Origin: Carettochelys insculpta
Lineage: Eukaryota; Chordata; Testudines; Carettochelyidae
Assembly (NCBI RefSeq): GCF_033958435.1
Contig: NC_134137.1
Location: 109,254,501-109,318,500 of the forward strand
Length of the DNA: 64,000 nt
Direction of reading: 5' to 3'
Positions 47,466 to 57,431 of this stretch are shown here, in pieces (within the stretch, counting starts at the first letter, position 1; each line of letters starts with the position of its first letter). Under the pieces are notes generated by a model. That model was not told where the DNA came from. It saw nothing but the letters and a program-made list of their open reading frames with translations, and did no database searches. A program made the position numbers and the translations under genes.

Positions 47466-47824
47466 ACATGCATTGTGGTTCTTGAATTACTGAATATTTT
47501 ACCAAATCTGAAAAAAGTGGTTCTTCTTGCTATTTAGTTGTTGACCCCAGGACCAGTGTCTGGTTCTCTGCACCGTGCCAGGAGCAGAACATAAGAGCAA
47601 CAGTGCTGGGGGTACGTTCCAATAGGCACAGCAGGGAGAAGGCAGCATGAAGGGATGCATGCAAAGGGCTGTAAGGAGGACAGCAGAGGTGACATGTAGC
47701 CGTCCATCAGTGACCTAGTCAGGGACATCAGCTAGCTGGCCAGGGAGAGGATTTACTGGCTCTACTAACTGCTCCTACTTGAAACTGCTCCTACTTGACT
47801 TGAAACACTTTTGACATGAAAGCT

Positions 47825-47990
47825 GAGGGTATGCCTACACTACAGAGCCTACGTTGCCATAGCTGGGCCAGCAGAGCCACCTAGTTTAGATGCAGACGAC
47901 AAGCACAGGAGTTTTGCTGTTGACATACCACCACCACCTCCCCAAACAAACCTTCTTAGATGCACAGCTTGGGAAGTCATGCCTAGCAGT
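47825..47990 (+). mobile_element. MITE 5' fragment
   Basis: Begins AGGGTATGCCTACACTACAG, a Harbinger-like end, followed by GTTTAGATGCAGACGACAAG and CTGTTGACATACC. Similar to turtle MITEs with internal GACA motifs. No right end found. Confidence 0.45.
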
Positions 47991-50900
47991 CACAGCAGTG
48001 GCACAGCCCAGTGTTCAAAGACATGGGTCAGGAGTCCAAGAGCAAGCCAAAAGGCAGGTCTCAATTACTTCGACTTCAAAGACAGATGAGACCATCATGA
48101 TCATGTGATCTGACTTCCTGCACATTTAGGACGCAGAATCACATACATCCATGCCTGTAATAGACCCACAGTCTGACTGAGTTAATGATGTCCTCCAGTC
48201 ATGATTTAAAAATGTCAAGTTATGGAGAATCCATCATTTACACTAGTTGAAACCCACAGATTGTCTCTCATAGACACTTCACATTGTTCCCTTCTTTAGT
48301 CTTTTAATCTAATGCAAAAGTCACTAAGATTGAAAGTATCCATTTGTTTTTTGTGTATGGAAAAACATAATATCAGTATTGTCAAATTCAAGCATACAAA
48401 AATATCTGGAGGCCATAAATCATGAAATAGGCTGAAAATCATTCGAATAAAAATAATGAAATTTGAGTCCTTTCTATTTGCCTCCTCGTCTCTAAGCCTT
48501 GATGGCGGGCACTTATTCATACCTTCCAGCTTTTCTCTACACCTTTGAGAGCCAGAAATTTAGCTTTAATAATGATGGTAAAAATAGGTTTTCAGTCTCT
48601 TGACAGCAGCTGTTTGTTTTAAAATCAAATATCTCAAGACTTGTAATAAAACTGTGAGAGGTGGTACCATTGCAACATGGCAACGGCTGAACACAGTAAG
48701 TACCCTTCCCTGAGCAAAGGCAGCTAGCTATACCTGGGTCCTTCTGATGCACAAAGCTAGGGATACAACTTGATCCTGTGCACTAAACCTTTAATTTGCT
48801 CAATACCATTTTTAGTGTAATAAGAAACTACATTCAAACTGCTGTATTTTTTTTTTTGGCTAAAAGTGGATTGTTTTCACAGAACCGTTAAACAGTTCTC
48901 ATAAGCTTCTCCCAGAATACCAGCCTGATGCATTTTTTCTACACAGTGGTATTAAAAACAAATTCAGGCAAACACAAACAGTCCAATAAAAATGCAGGTG
49001 AAAAGCCTATAAGATTCTAGAACACGTGCTAGTCCTCACCCTACCTCAGGAAATAATCCACTTTTTTTTCCAGTTTGGTAGCCAAACTGAAAAATCTGTG
49101 GGAAGATTGTTTTGTGACTAACTGAAATGGATTTTTTTTTTTTTTTTTGCTAACAGGAAAAAAAAGACAACCCAAAAAACAAAAAGCAAGCCATCCCCAC
49201 CACAAATTGTGCAGGTCAAAACGGAATGTGTGGACAGTTGTTTTGAACTGACATTTTGTTTAGAAAATGTCATTTCCAAGCAAAATGTCAATATGAATCA
49301 TGTTGACATTTTTTAAAGTTTTACTATAAATTTATAAACCAAACTCAATCCAAATTTGCAGACTGTTTTAGGACCACACACACACACATCTGTTGGTTTT
49401 GGCCAATTTACTATTCTCTGGAAAAACTTCTCCAAGCTCCTTTCCTTGGTACCACTACTTGTGCCAGTGCCAGCATGGCTCCCGTCTATACTGGAAGCCC
49501 AACGCTCCTTGATGCTACTAGCTGTATTGCCAGCATTTGTCCATCCCATGATGAAATCTAAATTTAATCTCTGTGCTTTCACCTTCTCTGCCTGTGACAA
49601 AACAGACACAAGGAACAGTTCCAAAACTCTAGCTCTTTCCACAATGAAGAGAATAAATTTGCATGCTGAGCGTCCCTGCCAAGCGTGGTTCTAGAATTCA
49701 CAGCATGGGCCTCTGCTTTTGCTGTGAGAGTCTCTCTAATGGACTCCAGCTACACATCACTTCTGTGCTCCCAGTCCCTCAGCATAGTGTCTGGAACCTC
49801 TTTGTACCACAAGTTGTCTCTCAACTTTAGCTTTCTTTGTGGACATAGACTGTTACAGTAAACCTGTTAGGAGGTTCAGCCTGCAACCATCAATGTGTCC
49901 GTCATATGGATCACAGGAATAATCCTCAAATACATAATTTAGCTACGTGGCTGAAGTCACTCATATGTTAAATGTTTAAAAAAACAGGTTTTATTGGTAT
50001 TGTATATGCTGTAAACTGTGCCATGTTCTTAAACAAAGTTGTGAATTGCACTTAGCAGCGTTGGGATTTTTCTTTGGTCTGTTTTAGTGATCAAGGTCAC
50101 GCAATTACAAAAAAAATGATAATGATATATGTGCAAGGACTGTACTGTTTGCTTAACAGATATATATAAAACTGTATGCCAGGACTGTTAAACCATGACC
50201 AGTATTATGAACATGTGTTTTGCTGTTAACAAAGGGCCTGAAAAATGGACATTCAAAATGTCTTCCCACATCTTGTTTTTCCTAAACATTTTCCTTGATT
50301 GGCATTTGTCTATTCTGGCCTAAAACCTGGTCTTACAAACTAGTCAGTTTAAACTGGTATCTTTTTTATTCATCCTCATCAGTGACAGTAGCTGAGCACC
50401 TTTCGGAAGTGTATTGAACAACGTAAGATTCTACAGTGGTTTGTCTTTTAATCAGTTCAAGGGTATGTAGCCATTAAGAGAACACACGCGAGACAATGAT
50501 TTGCTCTTTGCTGCTTGGAAATAAGCAATGGCAAAAGCCCCATTGAATTATACTGTATCATGCTGTGCTAGTTCTAAGGGTTAGAATGGTATCACTGTCT
50601 CAGTCTAGAATCCAGTCAGAGTGAACCATTTCTTTCTTTTCTTTCTTGTACAGATACTATTTTATGGGGCTTCATTTGAAAAGTCAGCATTACTTTTTAT
50701 TATAACTAGGGTGTAATAGTTGCAATGTCTGTAACATGGAGTTTATTTTGTACTGTGACTAGGAGCAGGATTTCAGAAAGCTGGAACATAGCTGAAGCAG
50801 ATAACGATCAATTTGTGTATGGAAGAGCAGAGTTTCTTTTATGTATATTTAATAGCCTTATCAAATGAAGCATCTGGTTTAAACCGTATTTTCTAGGTCT

Positions 50901-51292
50901 ATGATTAATCCACTTTTTCTGTCCTTCTGCATACCAAACACCGGCTGCTCTGCTTGCAGGACAGAAAACCTAAGGAGTGGCTGTTGTATAAAATCAATTA
51001 AAGACTGATTAAAGCAATATGTATGCAAATTACATAAAAAACAACCTATATTAAAAGAGAATGATTAAGGTTGACAAGTCAAGCCCTCGGAAGTTCTTAA
51101 ATGCCAGAATTAAGTTGGTCCATCCAGCCATGATTGGACCCCTTTGGGAATCTGAATTATGATAGTCTTTAATAATAACATGGCAGCATGCTATTTTTTT
51201 TCTTCAGCTGGCACACTACCTCATTGTTGTCCAGTACTTCTTTCACTTGTCCTCCCTTTAGGTGCAGCTGCAGCCCTTATTTATGCTCTCTC
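47991..51292. other. Intergenic DNA, no gene seen
   Basis: No coding exon. A stretch at about 48080-48300 (TGATCTGACTTCCTGCACAT, then GGAGAATCCATCATTTACAC) resembles an ancient CR1/L3-type 3' remnant. Poly(T) at 49132-49149. Otherwise nothing recognised. Confidence 0.4.
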
Positions 51293-51295
51293 TCC

Positions 51296-52006
51296 GGCTA
51301 CGTCTACACATGCACGCTACATCGAAATAGCTTATTTCGATGTAGCGACATCGAAATACTCTATTTCGATGAATAACGTCTACACGTCCTCCAGGGCTGG
51401 CAACGTCAACGTTCAACATTGACGTTGCGCAGCACCACATCGAAATAGGCGCTGCGAGGGAACGTCTACATGCCACAGTAGCACACATCGAAATAAGGGT
51501 GCCAGGCACAGCTGCAGACAGGGTCACAGGGCGGACTCAACAGCAAGCCGCTCCCTTAAAGGGCCCCTCCCAGACACAGTTGCACTAAACAACACAAGAT
51601 CCACAGAGCCGACAACTGGTTGCAGACCCTGTGCATGCAGCATGGATCCCCAGCTGCTGCAGCAGCAGGCAGAAGCCCTGGGCTAAGGGCTGCTGCACAC
51701 AGTGACCATAGAGCCCCGCAGGGGCTGGAGAGAGAGCGTCTCTCAACCCCTCAGCTGATGGCCGCCATGGAGGACCCCGCAATTTCGATGTTGCGGGACG
51801 TGCAACGACTACACGGTCCCTACTTCGACATTGAACGTCGAAGTAGGGCGCTATTCCTATCCCCTCATGGGGTTAGCGGCTTCGACGTCTCGCCGCTTAA
51901 CGTCGATGTTAACATCGAAATAGCGCCCAACACGTGTAGCCGTGACGGGCGCTATTTCGAAGTTAGTGCCGCTACTTCGAAGTAGCGTGCACGTGTAGAC
52001 ACGGCT
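51296..52006 (+). mobile_element. Harbinger MITE, family 1, copy C (711 bp)
   Basis: Complete copy with TCC duplication (51293-51295 and 52007-52009). Same ends and internal order as copies A and B. It carries the nuclease-start remnant near 51645 (CATGGATCCCCAGCTGCTGC). Its right end lies 764 bp from the left end of the full-length Harbinger at 52771, and the two are in inverted orientation relative to each other. Confidence 0.92.
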
Positions 52007-52009
52007 TCC

Positions 52010-52767
52010 AAGTCCAGCACTGAATGCAGAATTTGTAATTTCCTCTAGGACATCGCTATAGTGCTCTCACCACAGTATCGGAGTATTTCCTGAATGAATT
52101 TGACTTCCCCACACTCCTATAAGTTTAGGTAAGATAACTCCCATTTTACAGTTGAGGAAATGAGGGACAGAGAATAAGGCCAAACATGGGGACTGTGTTG
52201 GGGTGCCCAGTGCAAGACACCGATCTTTTCAGAGTGCTCGGTATTTGTATTGCACATATAACTCTTACAGCACTGTTCTGTCAATGTTACAATTATGAAT
52301 ACACAACCCTTCTAATCTGGCCCTAGGGGATTCATGAGTAACAGCCAATCAATGGCCACAAATATGTAGGAACATTTCTGTTAAAGGGATTTGCCCAGTT
52401 TATGGAAGAACACAGTGGCTGAAGCAGAAAGAGAATCAACTTGCTCAATCACAAAGCCATTCTTTTTCTTCCTATAGTCCCTGCCTCATTCACTACACAC
52501 CTTTCAGCTTCTATACAAATGAGGCTGGGTCCTACAAATAACAGACTGCTTCACTACACAGACCTGATCTAGTCCCAGAACACTGTCCATCCTGTGTACT
52601 ACAAGCACATTTTTGGTAGTGAGTCTCACAACCATTTGAGGAATACAGAGAAACACAGGACACTTTTACCATGCTCGTGGACATTCACTGCTGGCCTGTG
52701 ACAGCTGTGCTCTTTAACTGCAGTGTGGACATTTGGGCTACATCTGGAACCCAGTTTCTAGGGCCCC
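52010..52767. other. Spacer with a MIR-like remnant
   Basis: At about 52130-52180 the sequence CCCATTTTACAGTTGAGGAA and GGGACAGAGAATAAG resembles the MIR core (reverse direction), with a possible further piece at 52385-52440 (TTTGCCCAGTTTATGG). The remainder is unremarkable. Confidence 0.45.
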
Positions 52768-53203
52768 ATTAGCTGTGTCTACACGTGCACGCTACTTCGA
52801 AGTAGCGGTACTAACTTCGAAATAGCGCCCGTCATGGCTACACGTGTTGGGTGCTATTTTGATGTTAACATTGACATTAGGTGGCGAGACGTCGAAGCCG
52901 CTAACCCCATGAGGGGATGGGAATAGCGCCCTACTTCGACGTTCAACGTCAAAGTAGGGAACGTGTAGTCGTTGTGCGTCCCGCAACTTCGAAATTGCGG
53001 GGTGCTCCATGGCGGCCATCAGCTGAGGGGTTCAGAGATGCTCTCTCCAGCCCCTCAGCTCAATGGTGGCCGCATGGAGCGGCCCCTTAAAGGTCCCCAC
53101 CCCCTCCCTTTCTGTGCAGGAAGCTGAGAGAGCATGCAGGCTGCAGCAATAACACGTGGCTAGCCTGCACGCTCCTCTGCAGCCACACACACCCCCACCC
53201 GCC

Positions 53204-54088
53204 ATGATGGCCGCCCCCCAGCCCCCCCCAGCACCCTCAGGGAACCCCCCCGAAGGGGAGCCAGGGTTCCCAGGGCAGGAGCCAGGCCGGGAAGTGGCAG
53301 CGGGGCCCCTCCTGGACGGAGGCCGAGCTTCGAGACCTGCTGGGGCTCTGGAGCGAGGAGGAGGTGCTCCAGGTAATGGGGAGCAAGAGGCGGAACGCAG
53401 ATGCGTTTGCTCAGTTGGCCGAGGGCCTGGCTGCCCGGGATCACCCTGCCCGCACTCCGGACCATGTCCGGAGTAAAGTGAAGGAGCTGCGGCAGGGTTA
53501 CGCCCAGGCCCGGGATGCGGCCGGCCGATCTGGGGCCGCCCCCGTCACTTGCCCCTTTTACAGGGAGCTCAGGGACATCCTGGGCCCCCGGCACACCTCC
53601 TCCCCTTCGGCCACGCTTGACATCTCGGCTGAGGAGCCCCAGCAGGCCCCGGAGCCGGAGTCCGCCCTGGAGGCAAGCCCTGCACCCCAGGGGTCCCCCC
53701 TGGAGCCCACCCCCGGGGCACTGGAACAGGAGGAGGAGGAGGAGGGGGACTCCTCCTCCACCGACACCGGGCTCCAGATCCTCCTTCTGCCATCCTGAAG
53801 CAGCAGCCGGGCGTCTGCCCCCCGGGTGTCCCCCGACCGTGGGAGTGGACCGTCAGGTATGTACCCCCCCGGTGCACAACCCCGGGGTTGAGGGGCGGGG
53901 GTAATAGATATGTGGCCAGGGCCCTCCACATGCCCAGATGACCATGGCCCCAAGGACAGTAGTGGCATGTCCCTCACAGGAGTGCATAAGCCCCTGCCCC
54001 CCCTCCCAGCACGACAGTGCCATGCCCCATCCCTGGGGCAGGGGGGAGCGGAATCTCTAGGGTCCCCTGGGAGGAGGGCATTGGACAC

Positions 54089-54122
<34 letters not shown>

Positions 54123-55246
54123 GTGATGGAGTGAGGGGAGTGCAAATGCGAGACTCAGGCTAGATATGAGCAACAAGCTGAATAGCTCCCAGTGGCTAAG
54201 GATGATCCTGGGGCTACAACTGGCAGGTTACACCTCTGCCCTGAACAAAGAGGAGGGAGGAGCCGAGTTGGGTTTGTATCGGGGGCCGCAGGTAGAGGCT
54301 AGGGGAAGGGAGAGCTAGAAGGCTGCCTGCCTGAGAAGGGGGAAAGCTACACCCCAGAGGGGCACCCCTCAGGGTCTTCTCCCCAGGACGGGTTGGAAGG
54401 ACTGTCTCTGACTGCTGTACTGTCACTTCTGGGAGAAACTGGGCATCTGTTGCCTAAGAAACCTCTCCTGTCATACCTGCTGAGTGAAGTGAGAGTCACT
54501 CCCGCCAGGGGATGGGGTGCAGTGCAGGGGGACCCTTGAACCCCATCACAGCAGCATCTCCCGGGGACAGGGATGTGGAACCTGCAGCACAGGGGTGGGG
54601 GGACAAGGGCCACGGCTCGGGGCCCACACTAACGGCTGTCTCCACTCTTCTTCTCCCCCTCCTGTGTTCCGCAGCTGCACCATCGGAAGGACCGGAGAGT
54701 GCCGGCGAGGCTTCAGTGGTCCCGGAATCCCCTCCAGGGCCATCGCTCCAGGCCAGCCCCTTGGCGGAGCAATGACCGGCCCCACGGCGGGCAAGACGGT
54801 GGACCCAGCAGCAGCAGCCGCCGGCGACAGATCCCCAGCTGCTGGCCCTCCACCGCCGGCAGGTGGAGGTCATGGAGCAGTGGCTGCGGGTGGAGCAACG
54901 CTGCCTCCACCTGCAGGAGCAGGCGCTGGCCTGGCGCCAAGAGGCATGGGGGGCCTACATGGAGACATTCAACCGCATAGCGGATTACCTGGCCCCCCAT
55001 GCCGTGCCGGCCGCCTCTGCGCCCGTCCTGTGTGCTCCACCCGCTGCGCCACCGGCTGCTCCAGTCGCCGCGCTGTCCGCCGTCGCCCCGCCACCCGCCA
55101 TCGAGGGACATTCCGCCAAGGGAGACCTGGGGCCAGCTGACACTCGCCGGCCGTATCTTCCGGTCCGCCTGTCCCCCAGCCAGCCATGGCCAGGGCTGCG
55201 GCCAAGGCGGGGATCCCGGGCGCCCACCCCCAGTGCTGGACTGTAG
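53204..55246 (+). pseudogene. Harbinger Myb/SANT-like (trihelix) protein, three lesions
   Basis: Partner protein of the nuclease; in the family it binds element ends and helps nuclear import of the nuclease. The ATG at 53204 leads to a Pro-rich leader. The trihelix domain runs from about 53307 to 53580: P-S-W-T-E-A-E-L-R-D-L-L-G-L-W, R-R-N-A-D-A-F-A-Q-L-A, V-R-S-K-V-K-E-L-R-Q-G-Y, C-P-F-Y-R-E-L-R-D-I-L. An acidic E/S-rich tail follows. Exon 1 ends at 53856 (donor GTATGT) and exon 2 starts at 54675 (acceptor TTCCGCAG), in matching frame. The C-terminus has a coiled-coil-like L-L-A-L-H-R-R-Q-V-E-V-M-E-Q-W-L-R segment. Lesions: the leader and domain are offset by one base near the C run at 53306-53309; TGA at 53796; TGA at 54773. 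If the annotated ATG is not the true start, the first lesion may not apply. Confidence 0.8.
54090..54120 (+). repeat. (CAG)n tract in the Myb-gene intron
   Basis: Ten CAG units inside the predicted intron 53857-54674 of the Myb-like gene, so not expected to be translated. Confidence 0.9.
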
Positions 55247-55526
55247 GGGTGTGGGGCCCAGGACATGGCCCCCCCCTTTGTATATACTCCCCCCACTTTT
55301 TTGGTTTTCGGCCTTGTACATAGTTTGTATTTATTTATTTGTGATCCCCGTTTTCACTGTCTGATCCTTCCCCCCCATGTAAATAGTTCTCCCCTTCCTT
55401 GTTATCCCTGTTTTTTTTGTTAATATACATACATATATAATATTAAGTTAGTTAGACGTTCTCATAGTTATTATTAGTAAGAAGAGTTGCAGTAAAGATG
55501 TTTGATTTCACAAACAAGTGTCTGCT

Positions 55527-55532
55527 TTTATT
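55527..55532 (-). promoter_or_regulatory. AATAAA polyadenylation signal for the nuclease
   Basis: AATAAA on the minus strand about 110 bp past the nuclease stop codon, well placed to end its transcript. Confidence 0.6.
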
Positions 55533-55641
55533 TGTACAAGAAAAGTGGTGTGGGGTGTGCACTGTTGGGTGCGCCGTGGTGTGGGCGTAGAGGAAGGGAG
55601 TGTTGTGGGGGATGGGGGGGCAGTGGGGGGCCTGCCAGTGT

Positions 55642-57024
55642 TCACCCCACGGCCTCATCGAAGTGGGCCCGCAGGGCCTCCCGGACCTGGGTCCCTTTGG
55701 GGTCCACCTTGCGACTGGGGGCAGCGGGTGGCTGCACATCGGCCCTGGCAGCCTCCAAAGCCCAGCCCTGAAAGAAGGCCTCCCCCTTGCTCTCCACCAG
55801 ATTGTGTAGGGTGCTGCACGCACCCACAATCTGGGGGATGTTGGTGGGGCCCGCATCCAGGCGGGTGAGGAGACACCTCCAGCGCCCTTTGAGGTGGCCA
55901 AATGAGCGCTCCACCACCTGGCGTGCATGGTTCAAGTGCTGGTTGAAGCGCTCCTGGCTGGCAGAGAGATGGCCCGTGTACGGGTGCATGAGCCAGGGCC
56001 GGAGGGGGTATGCCGCATCTGTGATGATGCAGAGGGGCATGGTGGTGTCCCACACAGGGATCTCCCACTGGGGGATGTAGGTCCCCGCCTCCAGCTGGCG
56101 GCACAGGCCCGAGTTCCGGAAAACCCAGGTGTCATGGGTGCTGCCAGGCCAGCCCACATAAATGTCTTGGAAACGGCCCCGGCTGCCCACCAAGGCCTGG
56201 AGGACCACTGAGTGGTAGCCCTTGCGGTTTACGTAGCGTCCTCCACTGTGTTGCGGGGCGCGGATGGGGATGTGAGTCCCATCCAGAGCCCCGAAGCAAC
56301 TGGGGAAGCCCAGGGTGGCAAAGGCCGCGATGGTGGCATCCGGGTCCCCAAGCCTCATGAGCCTGTGGAGGAGCATGGCGCTGATGGCGTCGACGACCTG
56401 CAGGGGAAGCACATGGGAGAGCACCAATGAGGGGTGAACAGGGTGTATGTGGCCCTGCCCTGCCAGGGCCCCCCTCCCCTTCCCTCCCCTCCCCTGCCCT
56501 CCCCTGCCTGGGCCCCCCTGCCCTGCCAGGGCTGCCTCCCCCCTCTCCGCCCGTTGGTCCTCTTACCTCCATGAGGACAGCCCCGACGGAGGCCTTGCCG
56601 ACGCCAAACTGCTGGCCCACGGATCGGTAGCTGTCTGGAGTGGCCAGCTTCCAGACAGCAATGCCGACCCATTTCTCCACACTTAGGGCACGCCGCATGG
56701 CAGTGTCCTGGTGCCTGAGTGCGGGGGTGAGCCACTGGCATAGCTCCAGAAATGTCTGCCGGCTCATGCGAAAGTTCCTGAGCCAGCGGTCGTCGTCCCA
56801 CTCCCCAAGCACCAGCTGCTCCCACCAGTCGGTGCTGGTGGGGTAGCTCCACAGCTGGTGGTGTATGAGGCGGCGGGGGGGTCGGGGTGCTGCAGGGTTG
56901 GGGATTGCGTCCTCCTCCCCTGCGGGCAGCTCCTCCTCTGTGGCAAGGGGGTGCTCAGCTGCCTCCTGCATGGCATGGAGCAGGGCGAGCACTGCTCCTG
57001 CAGGGGCGGCTGGGTGGACCTCTG

Positions 57025-57056
<32 letters not shown>

Positions 57057-57094
57057 TGGGGGTCCATCATGACTGCGTCGCCCGAGGTGTGCAT
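55642..57094 (-). CDS. HARBI1-like Harbinger nuclease, intact, two exons
   Basis: DDE nuclease (DDE_Tnp_4 type) that would excise and insert the element. Exon 1 is 57094-56567 and exon 2 is 56397-55642; the 169-bp phase-0 intron has GTAAGA and CTGCAG borders. Spliced, it gives about 427 residues without a break. The start may be the Met at 57094 or the M-D-P at 57067, which matches the start in sister copies. A polyQ run follows, then W-W-E-Q-L-V-L-G-E-W-D-D-D-R-W-L-R-N-F, a helix-turn-helix region near residue 155, G-A-L-D-G-T-H-I-P-I (Asp about 215), S-T-H-D-T-W-V-F (Asp about 265), T-D-A-A-Y-P-L (Asp about 303) and V-V-E-R-S-F-G-H-L-K-G-R-W (Glu about 339). All expected acidic residues are present. 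The frame is preserved while the Myb partner is broken. Activity is not shown by sequence alone. Confidence 0.92.
57025..57058 (-). repeat. CAG/CTG tract encoding polyQ
   Basis: About eleven CTG-type units on the + strand, encoding the glutamine run right after the M-D-P start of the nuclease. Confidence 0.92.
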
Positions 57095-57431
57095 GCCTAT
57101 GGCTCTACAGACCGCGTGCTGTGCAGGCTGAGTGTGTCTGGGAGGGGCCCTTTAAGGGAGTGGCTAGCTGTTGCCCCGGAAGCGCTAGTCTGCCCTGTGA
57201 CCCTGTCTGCAGCTGTGCCTGCCACCCTTATTTCGATGTGTGCTACTGTGGCGTGTAGACGTTCCCTCGCTGCGCCTATTTCGATGTGGTGCTGCGCAAC
57301 GTCGAAGTTGAACATCGACGTTGCCAGCCCTGGAGGACGTGTAGACGTTATTCATCAAAATAGCCTATTTCGATGTTGCTATATCGAAATAAGCTACTTC
57401 AATGTAGGCTTCATGTGTAGACGTAGCTATT

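Larger units (their letters stand above)
52771..57428 (-). mobile_element. Complete PIF/Harbinger transposon (4658 bp)
   Basis: Flanked by ATT duplications (52768-52770 and 57429-57431). The two ends are inverted repeats: over the first 36 bases 28 match, starting AGCTGTGTCTACACGTGCAC on the left and AGCTACGTCTACACATGAAG on the right (read inward). Each end has a subterminal array of TCGA motifs. It contains a plus-strand Myb-like gene (53204-55246) and a minus-strand nuclease gene (57094-55642) in convergent order, each with one intron. Strand is given for the nuclease. The family-1 MITEs at 4.5, 27.1 and 51.3 kb have the same ends in the opposite orientation. Harbinger elements move by cut-and-paste with 3-bp duplications, consistent with all four copies. 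Confidence 0.95.

Noticed and set aside
53156..53476. 106-codon plus-strand frame overlapping the Myb-like domain
   Set aside because: Only its first part (the leader) fits the Myb protein; after about 53306 it is out of frame with the trihelix domain and has no character of its own.
53558..54145. 195-codon minus-strand frame with a poly-Cys run
   Set aside because: Antisense to the Myb gene; the poly-Cys comes from the CAG tract read in another frame.
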